NCBI GenBank assembly: GCA_015680685.1
Contig: MNCI01005255.1
Span: forward strand, 875,204-939,203
Length of the DNA stretch: 64,000 bases
Direction of reading: 5' to 3'
Source of the DNA: Gnetum montanum
Lineage: Eukaryota > Streptophyta > Gnetopsida > Gnetales > Gnetaceae
Shown: piece after piece, positions 47,741 through 59,041 of the stretch
How positions within the stretch are numbered: position 1 is the stretch's first letter
Layout: the number at the start of each line of letters is the position of its first letter
The notes under the pieces: model-generated
What the model saw: the letters and a program-made list of their open reading frames with translations, nothing else
Database searches by the model: none
What the model was told of the DNA's origin: nothing
Program-made: the position numbers and the translations under genes

Positions 47741-49567
47741 TGAAACAACATAAAATTTTAGGACCCTCATGCTTCAGCAAAGTCTTGGAGTTTGGGTAGG
47801 GATTTTCACAAGTGCAGCATCATGATGGGCCGACAAAATAGTGTAGGAACTAAGGATAGACTCTATAGTCTGACAAGTTTTCTATCTCTAGGGCTGATAG
47901 GCTTGCTGGACTCTCTAGCATGCCCAATCAGATAATTGACCCAGCTGGCAGTCTACCCAAGGACCATGCTAAGAGTTGTCAAAATTGTTCAGGATGAGAA
48001 AAATAGTTTGACAAGTTTTCTAGCATAGAAATATGCTATGCTGTGTAGCGTAGAAAGCCTCGAAGAGATCAACAAAGTGTTCAAGATGTAAGTTGATGAC
48101 AAGTTGATCTTCCAAAGCATTTTCCCATGTTGCAACTATCAAGAAAACTTACTCCACCAACATAGGGTGCTATGCTATGCAACGTAGCATAGCATAATAG
48201 GGACAAAGCACAGAAAGGCCCCCCTTTGCCAAGTGACTCCAATAAGAAGATTGCACTTGGCAATGCTTCGGCCTCCAAAACTAGTTGTCCCACTTAGCCC
48301 TCAGGCCTCGAGAAAAGTTTCTTGGTAGAAAATGAAAAATTGAACAAAGGAGCATGATACACTAGCTACTATGTTGTGCTATGCTATCTAGCATAGCATA
48401 GCAATGATGAAAAATGATAGAAATGTTACAAAGATAAATTCAACAAGTCCAAAGGCTTTTCAACATGGAGGAAAAAAGTTGCAGTTGTTTTCCTGACCAA
48501 GCCTCACACAAATGTTTTCAACTCCTATGCAAGTTTTTTGTCAAGACTAGTGGCTACACTATGCTATGCTACGTAGTGTAGCACAATGTAGCGAGCAGTT
48601 ACTTACGCCATGCCAATGTGCTAAACAACATGGGTAGTGCAACATTGGCATGGAGGCATCAAGACATCTTTGGTTAGCTCTATAACTTATTGACAATAAT
48701 TATCCTCACCTTGATATCTCTTTAGCGGACAAAATCAACAAGTTTGCTTCATTCTGCATGCCCCTGGTCAATCCCCAAAAACTTGTTCCTACACTTGACC
48801 CTGCTTGCAAGAGGAGGGAAGACGTAGTCCTGTAGCATAGGCTCCATTTTTCTTGCATTGTTGGCACACTAGATTTTGGCACATGTAGTTTCAGCAGTAT
48901 GGTCATAGCGTAACAAAGCTCACCTCCAGCATCGCACACCTACATAGTATAGCCATGTTTGCACCTTGTGGGGCCTAGGACACATGGCATCTAGAGCATG
49001 TTTTTCTCCTTCTCCTAGCCCTATAAATACCCTGGAAAACAATGCTCGAAGGTTGGCTTGAGCATTGGCTTGGGTGGTGATTGGCTTTTAAGTTGGCTTT
49101 CGGAGAGCATAGTTGGCATTTTTTAGCACTCTGGTTGGCTTTAAGTTTTCCATGGCTCTACAATTTAGAGATCTACAACCATACTACTTTGTGTAAGTTG
49201 TGCCTCTTCCGAGTTGCATGTTCTGTTGTATACTTTTCATCAAAGCAAAGGATCAAACCCATGACCTTGGGGCTGTGCAATTTCTTACCCAAGTCTATTT
49301 TGCTATATGCTTACTATCATTGTTGTTTTGCACTATTTTCACTGCTTTACATTCATTATTCATCGATTTACTTCACATGCCTCAATTCCAAAACAAGTGT
49401 TTAGGAAAGGTTAAGATACACCGATTAAGTCCTTGTATGATCGACCAGACCATTCAGGGCACCCTGCTTCCATTTCTCTCTAGCATAGCCCTCGCACAAA
49501 TCCAAGGTTAAATTGTTCACCCAAAAACCTCTCGATGTTCCAGCCACTGATGTTTTTGGTCACAACA
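47741..49567 (+). repeat. R3 3' LTR
   Basis: 1,827 bp, TGAAACAACATAAAATTTTA...GTCACAACA. TATA box at 49022-49029. Palindrome clusters at about 48170-48200 (GTGCTATGCTATGCAACGTAGCATAGCATA region), 48370-48400 and 48555-48590. Followed by the CCTAC target duplication. Confidence 0.92.
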
Positions 49568-50988
49568 CCTACTCTACCCCAAGAATTTTCCCTTGGGAGA
49601 GTAACCTGGGGAAAGCATGAGCCCACAAGACAGGGTAAACCTTATGGGCTACCTCTAGCTTGACCTTTTGCATGTAAATCTACTTGTAATCTTTGCTAGT
49701 TCCCAACCATTCTTCTATGTCCCCTCAATGGTTTACATCTCTTCCATTCTTCTCCCTTATATGTAAGTCATTGGAAGGAACATTGAAGAGATCTGCAAAA
49801 AGGCTATCGATGATCTCAGACACCACTTGCACATTATGCACCTGCGTGTGAAAGTGGTTAGCCCTTTTCGTAAAAGAATCAACAATGATGAGCATCTCTG
49901 CAGCTGAAATTCTTGGGTTTATTGCTAAAAATAGGTCCATAATCCCAGCCTCCTGGACATTCTGAACAAGGGTGGCTGGGGCCCCATTGCATAACCAGCA
50001 TTGTGTCTCATCCACTTCACCATATTTAAAGAAGAGGTTAGTTTCATCATGTCCTGACGTGATTATTGTAACCTCTATGGACTCAACTGTTACTACAATA
50101 ATCAACAAAAAAAATTAACAAAATGTGAAAACAAAATCGATCACTTGAACATGTGAAAACAAGTGCATAATCTAACCCACTCGGTGTGAATGGCATGGGG
50201 AATGGTGGAATTTCCACCAGAACTTCTTCCATGGTGGGCACACAATGGGATGTCCATTCGCCATCCAACCATCCAAGTCCTTCACATTTCAGGTAGAACT
50301 TAGCATACTTGGTTGGATAAGTCCTAAATTTGGTTCCAAGTTGTTGTATGACACCACCGTGCACATTCCCGGTAGAAGAGAAATCTTGTAAGGCTATTTG
50401 GACCAATGCTAATGCCCCCTCTTGATCGTGGAAACCATCTTTATCAATGACAAACCTGTCAACACATAGAGCAAAATAAACATTATAGCTATGTAACAAA
50501 AATGGTATAACATGTCTAAGTATCTTCATAGAACTCACCCACGAGCACAGTAAATGGTCCTAGGTGGATTCTGGAAAAAAGTACCCATGTGACGAGCAAC
50601 AAACAAGGTGTTGTACTTATAGTAACACTTAAATTCAGGCATATCCCAAACCCAAGACAAGCATCTCAAACCTTTTGGGCACTAATTTGAGCTCCCAGCC
50701 CCTTCTTCTTTAATAGATCCATTGTCCATAAACTTTAAGATGCTTCCGTTTTCCCCAGGCAATAGCATCTCAACTAGAACACCGGCTATCTTGGCTAACA
50801 AGTGTGACCATACCATCACACTAAAGTGGCAATGGAGGAACTCTAGGAATTCCAATGCACCTTCCCAAAACTAGACTGCCTGGTCCCGTACTTATGCATG
50901 AGGAGGGGGGAAGTTGGCCACAAGGGCACTAAGGTAGCACAGAACCCCTACTAGCTCAATCACGATCAAGATGGGCTTTAACATGACC
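49568..50988 (-). pseudogene. aORF gene of R2, exons 2, 3 and 5' part of exon 4
   Basis: Exon 2 is 50988-50539 (450 nt, acceptor CATGTAG, donor GTGAG). It reads in a single frame with three stops: MLKPILIVIELVGVL, then WSHLLAKIAG, WVWDMPEFKCYYKYNTLFVA. Exon 3 is 50455 to 50181 (275 nt, as in R4; acceptor GACAG). Exon 4 starts at 50092 after ATTGTAG (SGHDETNLFFKYGEVDE, SLFADLFNVPSNDLHI) and is cut at 49573 by the R3 insertion; it continues at 13379. Exon 1 is absent, lost in the deletion that brought in R6. Confidence 0.78.
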
Positions 50989-51153
50989 CTACATGGTGTA
51001 GCACAAATTCACAGTATTCAAGTGACGATTACTATATAGCATAGCAGCTCATGGTATGCAAATTTTTCCTAAGTACGAAATGTCATGCCCCTAGTATGGT
51101 GAGAAAAACCCAAATTTTTGTCAAGTATTAGTTCCATTTTTGTGACTTGTCCC
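50989..51153. other. R2 aORF intron 1 remnant
   Basis: Non-coding. It has the word AGCATAGCAGCTCATGGTATG resembling aORF introns of R3. It ends GTCCC before the reversed LTR scrap at 51154. No exon 1 is found. Confidence 0.45.
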
Positions 51154-51490
51154 TGTACCGCCTGAAATCATCGGCCTCTGGCTGGAAGGAAACAGAGACC
51201 GTGGGATCACAAGACGAGAACAGAAGACCCTGCCTTCGCCTGAGGATGAGCTAGAATGCACAAAGGTAGAGTACCTTGGGTGGTCTGCACGCGGATCAGA
51301 CAAGGATTTACCCGCACGTATGCAAAGGTGCTATATGCTGGGTTATGGCGTAAATGGACGTAGACAGTGTAAACAATGTAAAACAGATGCAAACGGAGCA
51401 TGAGCATAAACGGGCGTAAACAGAATGCGTGGGCCAAGTTGATGTAAAAACTGTAAACTGTAAAAAATCTTATGCAGCAAATGTAACTCT
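51154..51490 (-). repeat. R6: truncated LTR in reverse orientation
   Basis: On the minus strand the end reads CCGATGATTTCAGGCGGTACA, matching the end of the R2 3' LTR (CCAACGATTTTGGATGGTACA, ending 53093). The word run GGAAACAGAGACC...CAAAGGTAGAGTACCTTGG also matches the R5 LTR at 5727-5815. Only about 340 bp remain. The right side fuses abruptly to the R2 polypurine tract at about 51491, so a deletion has removed the rest of R6 and the R2 pol. Confidence 0.65.
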
Positions 51491-51513
51491 AGGCATCAAC
51501 AAAGAGGAAACAA

Positions 51514-53093
51514 TGAAACACCACAAAATTTTGGCCTAGCACTTTCAAACAAGATTCAAGCTAAGTCATGTAGCCACCCAAGCATGAATACAACATGACC
51601 AAACTTGGAGGTCTTTGAAACAGCCCTTGATGGTCCATGATTCAACAAGAAGGGCTCCCCTGGGGTCCACAAGAAGCTATATCAACTTCCAGCATCTATA
51701 ATCAAAAGTTTCAAGCTCAAAATGCTTGGTTTTGGCTAAGTATAATTTGGCTACATTTTCAGACGCTGCTCAACATAAGGCTCAGCGTCACCAACATTTG
51801 GAGCCACGAAACTGAGTCAAAATAGGTAGAAATCAAGCACAGAGACCTCCCATAACTTCATCAAGGTCCCCAATAGGTCTCAACCTCTATAAAATCAATA
51901 TTTGGGCCTCAAATATGCCACTTTGACTTGGTGACGCTGGGGTTATTTTTCAGACGCTGCTAAGCGTAAGGCTTAGCATCACCAATCGAAATAGGGCCAA
52001 AACGACATCCAAATCAGCCCAAATTTGGCATACATAACCCTCATGACCCATGGCATGTAGATCAACTCTAAAAATGGGCCTCACAAGTTCAAAATGGGTT
52101 TAAAATGCACTGTTTTTAGGTCATACGCTGTTAGTGACTGACATTGACGCTGATGCTGATGCTAATGGTGACACCAGAACAGGCTACACACACATCAGAG
52201 CCAGATCCACGCATGCTGGAGGCTTTGGTAGCACAAAAAAAGCACATATCTATAGATCTAGAGCCAAACATCCAGATCCACTCTTGTAGTTTAACATTGT
52301 TTGTAAATTTTTGCATTTTTCAGCATATCAAGCTCCTACGTTGTGGATTACACACGTCAGCGTAAGAGATCTTGGTCACGCTGCATGCTGTACATTGTAA
52401 CATTTCATGCATCTGGTCAAGGCACACACTTGTCACCAAATCTGATGTTTTCTCACCCTGCAGCCACTGATCTTCTCCCAAATCCGAATCTTGCTGCTAA
52501 AATCGTATAAATCTCCTATTTTTCCACTAGATCAAGGTTCAGAAAATTCAAATCTTACACACTTAAGAAATCTGGGCATCAATCTCATACGTTGGGCATC
52601 AGACTTGGTTACGCATAGCAAGGGAAATCTTGGTCACACTACAAAACTTGCAACAAGAAACTTGTATTTCCTAACATCCATTCACATCCATCGGGGCTAA
52701 ACGTTCGCCTTACAACCAATCCGGAACTACGTTCTGACTAATGCACATTGTAATTTTTTTATCAATACAAATAGTTTGCATTATTGCTCAGATTCTTGTA
52801 GTTTACATTATTTTTCCTGTTGACATTTTTCTTGTTTTCATTATTTAAATAGTTTACATTCGTTTTTCATTTATTTACGTTCAATTTTTCATTTGTTTGC
52901 GTATAACCCAACGCATCGCAATTGCGTATGTTCGGGGAAGCCCTCGTTTGATCCACGTGCAGACCATTCAAGGCACTCTACCTTCGTTAATTTCTAGCTT
53001 GCCCTAAGGCAAAGGTAGGGTATTACTATTTCATCTGTAGATCTCTCAGTGTCCGTTTATTCCAGTCTCTCACCAACGATTTTGGATGGTACA
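51514..53093 (+). repeat. R2 3' LTR
   Basis: 1,580 bp, TGAAACACCACAAAATTTTG...GATGGTACA, preceded by CAACAAAGAGGAAACAA, a polypurine tract of the family. Internal near-repeats: CAGACGCTGCTCAACATAAG then GCTCAGCGTCACC at 51761, and CAGACGCTGCTAAGCGTAAG then GCTTAGCATCACC near 51951. Both are imperfect palindromes. A TATA-like GTATAAAT lies at about 52507. Confidence 0.8.
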
Positions 53094-55614
53094 ATTAACT
53101 TCTTTAACAAAGGAGTTAAGAGGTTTACACCCATGTTCACAATGTGACTATTACCTTGGATATTTATGAATCCATCTTTAGTAACCTCTTTGGTGTTTCT
53201 AATGAAGGCATGATGATCACCACCAAAGTAGGGAAGGAGATGGATTGCTAGAAGGAAGTTGAGGAATGGTTAAACACTTGTCATGGTAATAAGGGGCTCT
53301 CTCTTAGCCACTTCCAAGTTTTTGAGGCAAGACAAATGTATCTCCTATTTTGATCCTATGTGTTTGCTAAGCTACTTTTATAAGGGATGATAATGAGCAT
53401 TAAGCAAGCATGGAACATGAAGAATATCCTAACCAAGGGCTTCCAATTTAACTAGGTTGCTCATTTAATTTCTGGGTTGCATAGTGAAATCCTAAAGCTT
53501 CAATAAAATATTACAACAAACTGCCATGTGCATGTTGTATTCTTTGTAGGTTATATATGGAGGTTTTCAATGTTCCTCATAGTGAGGAAGGATGGATGAA
53601 AGGTAGTCCAATACCCATCCCAAAGCTTCAAGCCTTGGATAAGGTGTCTTGTTCAAAACATGCATGCCTAGGATCCACTGGAGGACATGGGTGAATTGCT
53701 ATCTATCACCACCAAAGGATTTATTGGAAAACATTGTGCATACCCTAATAGCATAGGAAGAGAGCCCTATGTTGATTAGGGAAACCCAGAAAAGGCCAAG
53801 AAGTTTCTTGTCAAAGCTGAGGAATCAGCTAGAGCAAAACTCAATAGGCCATTAGTTGATCAGACAATGCGAGTTGTTGAGGAGCCCTTGAAGAGGAGGT
53901 TGATCATTAAGGTTAACTGGGTGCAAGATGAGGTTAGAGGTATGTTTTATTTATTTTATGATTTTTCATTAGTTTACTTTGAAGTTATATTTAAGTTATG
54001 GTTTAGGTAAAATGTTTTAAATTTTTGTATGTTTTGTGATTATTGTATTTGCAAGTAAGTAATAGCAGTAGGTAGCCATAACAACGGAAATAGTAGCTAG
54101 TGTAGAAAGAAGGCATCAAGAAGAGGAACCACTATAATATCATGAGGATGAGGGTCTATCTCATCCTTTAGTGGATACTTCAATGCATTGTTTGGGGATT
54201 TGCACTTAGGTGATCCTCCTGTAATCACACCAAAGGGTCTTTTAGGCACTTGTGATTTTTAGTTTCACATGTTCTAGATATCATTTTTGTTATTTTATGT
54301 TTAATTTCTATCGTTGGTTAATCATTCATTATATTTATTGTAGCTCTAGAGTCTCAAGCTAATGCTTCCACCTCCACCTTTTGCATGCAACCATGGGTGG
54401 ATACCACTAATAATATTGAATTCATATGGGGCATAGTTGAAGACATGATCAGTTGGTTACAATAGATAGCTCTTGAAGTTGGTGAGAGCTCTAACCCATT
54501 TTTCCTTCATTGTTTACATGTTTCAATTTTTTATTTGGTTTTTCATGATTATGTAATTTTTTTTATTCTTCATTTTTTAGTTGTTAACTGGTTTTATGTG
54601 TCTAAGTTTTTGTTATTTTTTTGCTGTTATTTACAGTGCCTAAGTTGAGATGGGATCCTAACTAGGCCATTGAAATTGATGCATTACTTGCCTTACCTCT
54701 CAATGTAGAAAATGTTCCATGTAAATTGTATGAGGGTGCCACTCGATGTGCACTTTCATGCACAAAATATATGTGGAAATGTAGAAGCTCTAATGAGTTC
54801 TTATGGGAACAAGTTATGATATTAAGGGAGGAGAACAAGTAGCTGAAGGAGGAGGTAAAGGATCTCAAGAATCATAAGGATTTTATGGAGGCCCAAGTAA
54901 CCAATAGGGACTTCTTGTGCACCAAGAAAATAACTTGGGCCTACTACTAGAATGCTATTCATGACAAGATGCCCTTGCCAAAGAGGCAGTAGAATAGAAG
55001 CTTTAGATTAATTTGATAAATTGCAAACTTGCAGAATGGAAGGACTATTATGCTTGGATCCTTGAGTGGGGCTGAGAATGAAAGGATCACAAAAGATAAT
55101 ACAAGGCCAAGTGGGATGCCTACCTCAAGTGGCTAAAGGATGAATCTATAAAACAACATCAGTTGGAGTTGTTTATGAAGGGAATTAATGTGGAAGAAAT
55201 CTAGAAGTATTTTATAGATAGTGTGGTTGTGGCTAACTCCCTTGTTTCTCAAATAACAATTGCTTTTGGGGAGGTAATCACCATCACCTTATCACATGAG
55301 CCCCCTACATGGAGTAATGTCAATGAGAGCAACATCATTATAGGTGTTAATCTTAGGGGCATAGACTAGGCCAACATGACTAAAGACTAGCTCCTCCACC
55401 ATTTAAAGGTTTGTCTTCAGACTTTTCCCATGGAATATGTTGCTCTAGGACCCTCTCAAGTTTGCTTATTTTTTATTTGTTATGGTTTATTTAGTTATTC
55501 CAATTTTTGGTGGTGGTAGCATGGACAGCATAATTATCATAAATTTCTAGTAGCTGTAGTATGATTAGTGTAGTCATAACATTTGAAACAGATTTCAATA
55601 AATGTTAGTGTACT
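53094..55614 (+). pseudogene. R1: aORF gene exons 4 to 8, all that remains in view of the oldest element
   Basis: Exon 4 runs from 53094 (cut by R2) to about 53939: LDIYESIFSNLFGVSNEGMM matches SLFADLFNVPSNDL of R2. It ends with donor GTATG. Exon 5 is about 54071-54250 (ALFGDLHLGDPPVITPKGLLG). Exon 6 is 54344-54481 (acceptor TTGTAG, donor GTGAG; IEFIWGIVEDMISWL). Exon 7 is 54637-55459 (acceptor TTTACAG; LRWDPN at start, GPSQ before GTTTG at the end). A candidate exon 8 starts after GGTGGTAG near 55520 but reads poorly. The plus orientation means R1 is a minus-strand element. R7 inserted at 55615. Many stops; GC-poor compared with R4 and R8. Confidence 0.72.
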
Positions 55615-57722
55615 TGTTGGTGCCTAAAATCTTGGTTGTTGGAATGGGAAACTAGAAGATCCTAGTGCTGGAATAGTTTTAACCTTGAGTCCCCAAGGCC
55701 TCCAAAAAATAGCACTCAATATGCCTTGGATGATCTTGCAAATCACCTAGGGACTTACAAAATCTAAAAAAAAATAATTTTGGGATTGTAAACATGACTA
55801 GAAACATAGATAGACATTGCCTACTAAAACTGGCCTAGTGAAAATGTAAATAGAAAATGACGTAGTGAGAATGGTCTACTGAAAATGTAAACAAAAAATG
55901 GTTTACTTAAAATGTTAATGGAAAATGAAATTATAGTTATAGAAATAAATGTGGAAATAGAAATGGAATCTAAAATTTTCACAATGTAAATCAAGAAATT
56001 TATAAAAAAAATATAAAAGAGGTTGAGTTTATGATGTATAGTATTGTGCTAGTGGCACAGGAAGTTGCTAGCCAAAGCTTGAATTTCATTGGAGAAGGCT
56101 ACCTCCATAATTTGGTTCCTTCCCAGTTTTGACCTACTACAACATTTTGTCAGTTTCTACCAAATCAACTATGTGGGAATGGGAATGGTGTTGCACATTT
56201 GAAAAAATGGAAACTACATGGGAGTCATTGTGCCTAGCATAGTCCTAGTTTCTACTACCAAACAACACTACCAGGGGAGGATGTAACTGCTGCAATGGGT
56301 TTTGATGATTGCTAGTGGATATGGTAATGGGATACGATCTACACTTTCAATGGAAATGATAACTACATGGGGGTGTTTACACCCAATGTAGTGCCAATAT
56401 CTATGACTAGAAATGTAGGTGGATTACAAATGGGTTTTATGAGTAATGGATGTAGTTGCTAGAAAATGGGTAAAGTGGTGTTTTTTTGGAAAATGGTTTT
56501 GAAATGCCAAGTGAAAAAATGCTTAAAGTGCTAAATCCTGAGTAGATGTGAATCCCAAAGAATTCCAGAAGTTGGAACTACTGTATGGTAAGCTAAGAGC
56601 CAAAATTTGGAATCATCCAAAGTTGAAAAGCTGGAAATGGTATCAATGTTGGGCTTTTATAGGTTAGCATTGCCATTTTTGGGCCTATCATTGATTGCTA
56701 ACATATTGGCATTGATTGTGGGTTGTAACAACTACTATTGCCAATGTAGTTAGCAACTATTGTTAGCGTAGTTAGCCAACTACTACTCAGCATAGTCAGC
56801 CAACTACTGCTCAGCATAGTCAACTAACTATTGCTCAACATAGTTAGCCAACTCTAATAGCATAGTCAACCAACTACTGCCAGCATATTCAGCCAACTAT
56901 TACTTAGCATAGTCAAGGAACTACTACTTGGTGTAGTTAGCCAACTACTACCAATGTAGTTAGTCAACTATTGCTCAATGTAGTCCAACAAATAATGCCA
57001 AGGTAGTTAGCTAGCTATTGCTAGCATAGTTAGCCAACTACTACCAGTGTATATAGCCAACTACTACTTACTGTACTCAGCCAACTACTATCAATGTAAA
57101 CAAGCAACTAATGCTAACATAGTTGGTATTTGTGGTAAGTCTAGAATGTACTACACCCACAAAACGCATCCATTTACTATAAATAGTAAATAGGCTTTTA
57201 TGACTATGTTGATGGCTTTGGAAATGGAAAATGAAAAGACAGATGAAAACTATAGAAATGGTGGAACCCATTGGAAAGTGTTGTGCTTCATAAAAATTGC
57301 TATTTGGCCATTGTTGACTTGGGATGCATATACTGGCTATTTGCTAGAGAAATGACCATCATAATAATGCCAATGTTGCATCTCTGCCTAGTTCTGGTGA
57401 TGACTACACTAGCTACTATAGCTATTGAGCCTACTGAAAATGGCTCTAGCGTAGTTAGGGCTATACCCATTCCAAAACTCTTGAAAATACCATTTTTAGC
57501 CATTCCAAAGGCATGTTTAGCCTTCCCAAGCCTAGATATGTACATGTGGTACCTATTTCTAGTTGGGAAATGAGGTAGTAATAATGTTTAAAGCATTTTT
57601 CAACCACAAAAATTTGAAATATGCAAGATTGTTGCTCATGTACTACATATCTTAAATTTATAATGAAACTTTGCCTCAAGTTGAAAAGTGGGCTTTGCAA
57701 CATGAGTTTTGGTGGTGTTTCA
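55615..57722 (-). repeat. R7 3' LTR (reverse orientation) with tandem array
   Basis: 2,108 bp. On the plus strand it starts TGTTGGTGCC and ends GGTGTTTCA. From about 56700 to 57125 it carries some fifteen units of about 25 bases reading AGTTAGCCAACTACTGCTCA and AGCATAGTC variants, the longest LTR array in the window. A TATA-like CTATAAAAG is on the minus strand near 56663-56655. Confidence 0.82.
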
Positions 57723-57789
57723 TTGGCCTCTCTTTGTTGATGTCTAGATTATTGACCTGAGAGATATCAACAAAGAATACAAAACACCA
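57713..57789 (-). repeat. inverted repeat across polypurine tract and LTR edge (R7)
   Basis: Plus-strand left arm GGTGTTTCATTGGCCTCTCT then TTGTTGATGTCT (57714-57743). Right arm ATATCAACAAAGAATACAAA then ACACCA (57764-57789). It has the same geometry as in R4, in reverse orientation. The left arm includes the LTR edge and the reversed polypurine tract. Confidence 0.8.
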
Positions 57790-59041
57790 TTGTAGGTCCA
57801 TTACCAATGTCTTTTCTCTACTTTTGATTTAGTAGTATCGAACCATGCTCAAGAGTGCTCGTGATAATGGAGTGAGGCCATGATGATAAAATGGTAATGA
57901 GGTCATGAAGAAATTGTCATGAGGTTTAACAAATATTGGTCAAATATTTTAGGCTATGCAATTTGTGGTTAGATGTGTGCTTCACTTGGTAGATGTGTTT
58001 GAGGAACCAACACTTCACTTCAAGGCAATGTGCTCTTTGCCAAAGCCGATTTTGATGTGGGTTCCCCATTGAGTAAGCTATGTTACACTCAATAGACTTG
58101 GGGCTTTTCCATTGAACAAGATATGTTACACTCAATGAACTTAGTATTTTCTCACTAAATGAGATGCATTATATTCAAGTGGACTTTGGATTTTCCCCTC
58201 AAACAAGGTATCTTACACCCGATGGACTTAGTGATTAAGAAAGGTCCTTTCTAGTTGGTTGAAAATTTGTTTGCATGCTCATGAATGGCCTTAAGGACTA
58301 GGTAACCCTTCTTGATCTTAAAATTTCCTAGGTTATGATGGTGTTACCATTTCTGCCTCTCTTGGTAATTCTCAATGTGAGTAAGCATTCACACTCGCTA
58401 CTCCTCCATTGAGTCTAAGTCCATGGTTCATAACTCCTTGTTCTACTCATTATTGAGAAAGTTGGATAAGGCTACTGAGAGTGATGGTACTTATAATTCA
58501 AGAGGTAAAACACCTTTAGAACCATAAATAAGGCTACAAGCACTCACACCTATTGTAGTATGGTATGTTGTTCTCTAGGCCCAGTGTGCGTAGATAAGCC
58601 ATTCATGCCATTTTTGCTTGCTATTCCTAAGCATCTTCTTGAGCAAGTTGATGATGGTCTTATTGCTTGCTAAGGCTTGACTGTTGGCCTAAGGTAATAA
58701 GGTAATGAGAAAGAGTGCTCAATTCCTAGGTCATGATAGAAAGTTTCTGTCTCTTGGATACTATACTGTTGTCCATTATGTATGACTATGATCATAGGTA
58801 TACCAAAATGGACCACTATGTTATCCAAGATGAATCTATAGACTTGTTAAGATGTTGTCTTCTTAAGGGGAATAGCCTCAACACACTTGGTAAAATATTT
58901 TGTTGCAATAATGATGAAGCTACACCTTACAGAGGACCTAGGTGTTATAGGTTTAATGATATCAAACCCCCACCATTGGAATGACCAAGTGATTTTAGTA
59001 GTGTGTAACTCAATTAGTGGTATGTGTATGTGGTTGCTATG
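57790..59041 (-). pseudogene. pol: R7 3' region and degenerate integrase
   Basis: About 57790-58270 is non-coding 3' region with repeated ACACTCAATGGACTTxG words (58080-58230), perhaps a decayed border repeat. From about 58270 to 59041 the minus strand aligns with the integrase of R8 (62130-62910). The block corresponding to FSSPYYPQ...QAE is near 58600-58700, and that of GHSFIITATEYF near 58860-58920. Stops and shifts are frequent. R8 interrupts it at 59042, in a region matching 62870-62915. Confidence 0.65.

Larger units (their letters stand above)
13385..49567 (+). mobile_element. R3: complete but decayed Tat-like element containing R4
   Basis: The 5' LTR is 13385-15206 and the 3' LTR 47741-49567. 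Target duplications CCTAC flank it at 13380-13384 and 49568-49572. The host sequence on either side is the R2 aORF exon 4. Taking out R4 (17495-34597) and one AATGG leaves about 19.1 kb. The order is LTR, primer-binding region, gag, protease, repeats, aORF gene (minus), RT-RH-aRH-INT, repeats, polypurine tract, LTR. Its LTRs differ from each other visibly more than those of R4, as the nesting requires. Confidence 0.9.
7374..53093 (+). mobile_element. R2: old Tat-like element, host of R3 and R5, with pol deleted
   Basis: R2 pieces are gag-protease (7374-10458), repeat spacer, aORF gene (minus, 13384-11187 and 50988-49568), a short internal 3' end (51491-51513) and a 3' LTR (51514-53093). R3 interrupts it at 13385-49567 with a CCTAC duplication. 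The left part is cut by R5. The RT-integrase region and aORF exon 1 are missing, replaced by a reversed LTR scrap (R6). Just beyond the 3' LTR is the aORF gene of yet another element (R1), so R2 itself inserted into R1. Confidence 0.75.
55615..59041 (-). mobile_element. R7: 3' part of a Tat-like element, minus strand, host of R8
   Basis: The reversed 3' LTR (55615-57722) is followed to the right by the polypurine tract, inverted repeat and degenerate integrase up to 59041, where R8 inserted. The remainder lies beyond the window. On its left R7 abuts the R1 aORF region (flank GTACT), so it inserted into R1 independently of R2. Confidence 0.8.

Noticed and set aside
56700-57125. Regular repeats resembling a CRISPR array
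   Set aside because: No unique spacers of even length; the units are degenerate tandem copies inside a plant LTR.
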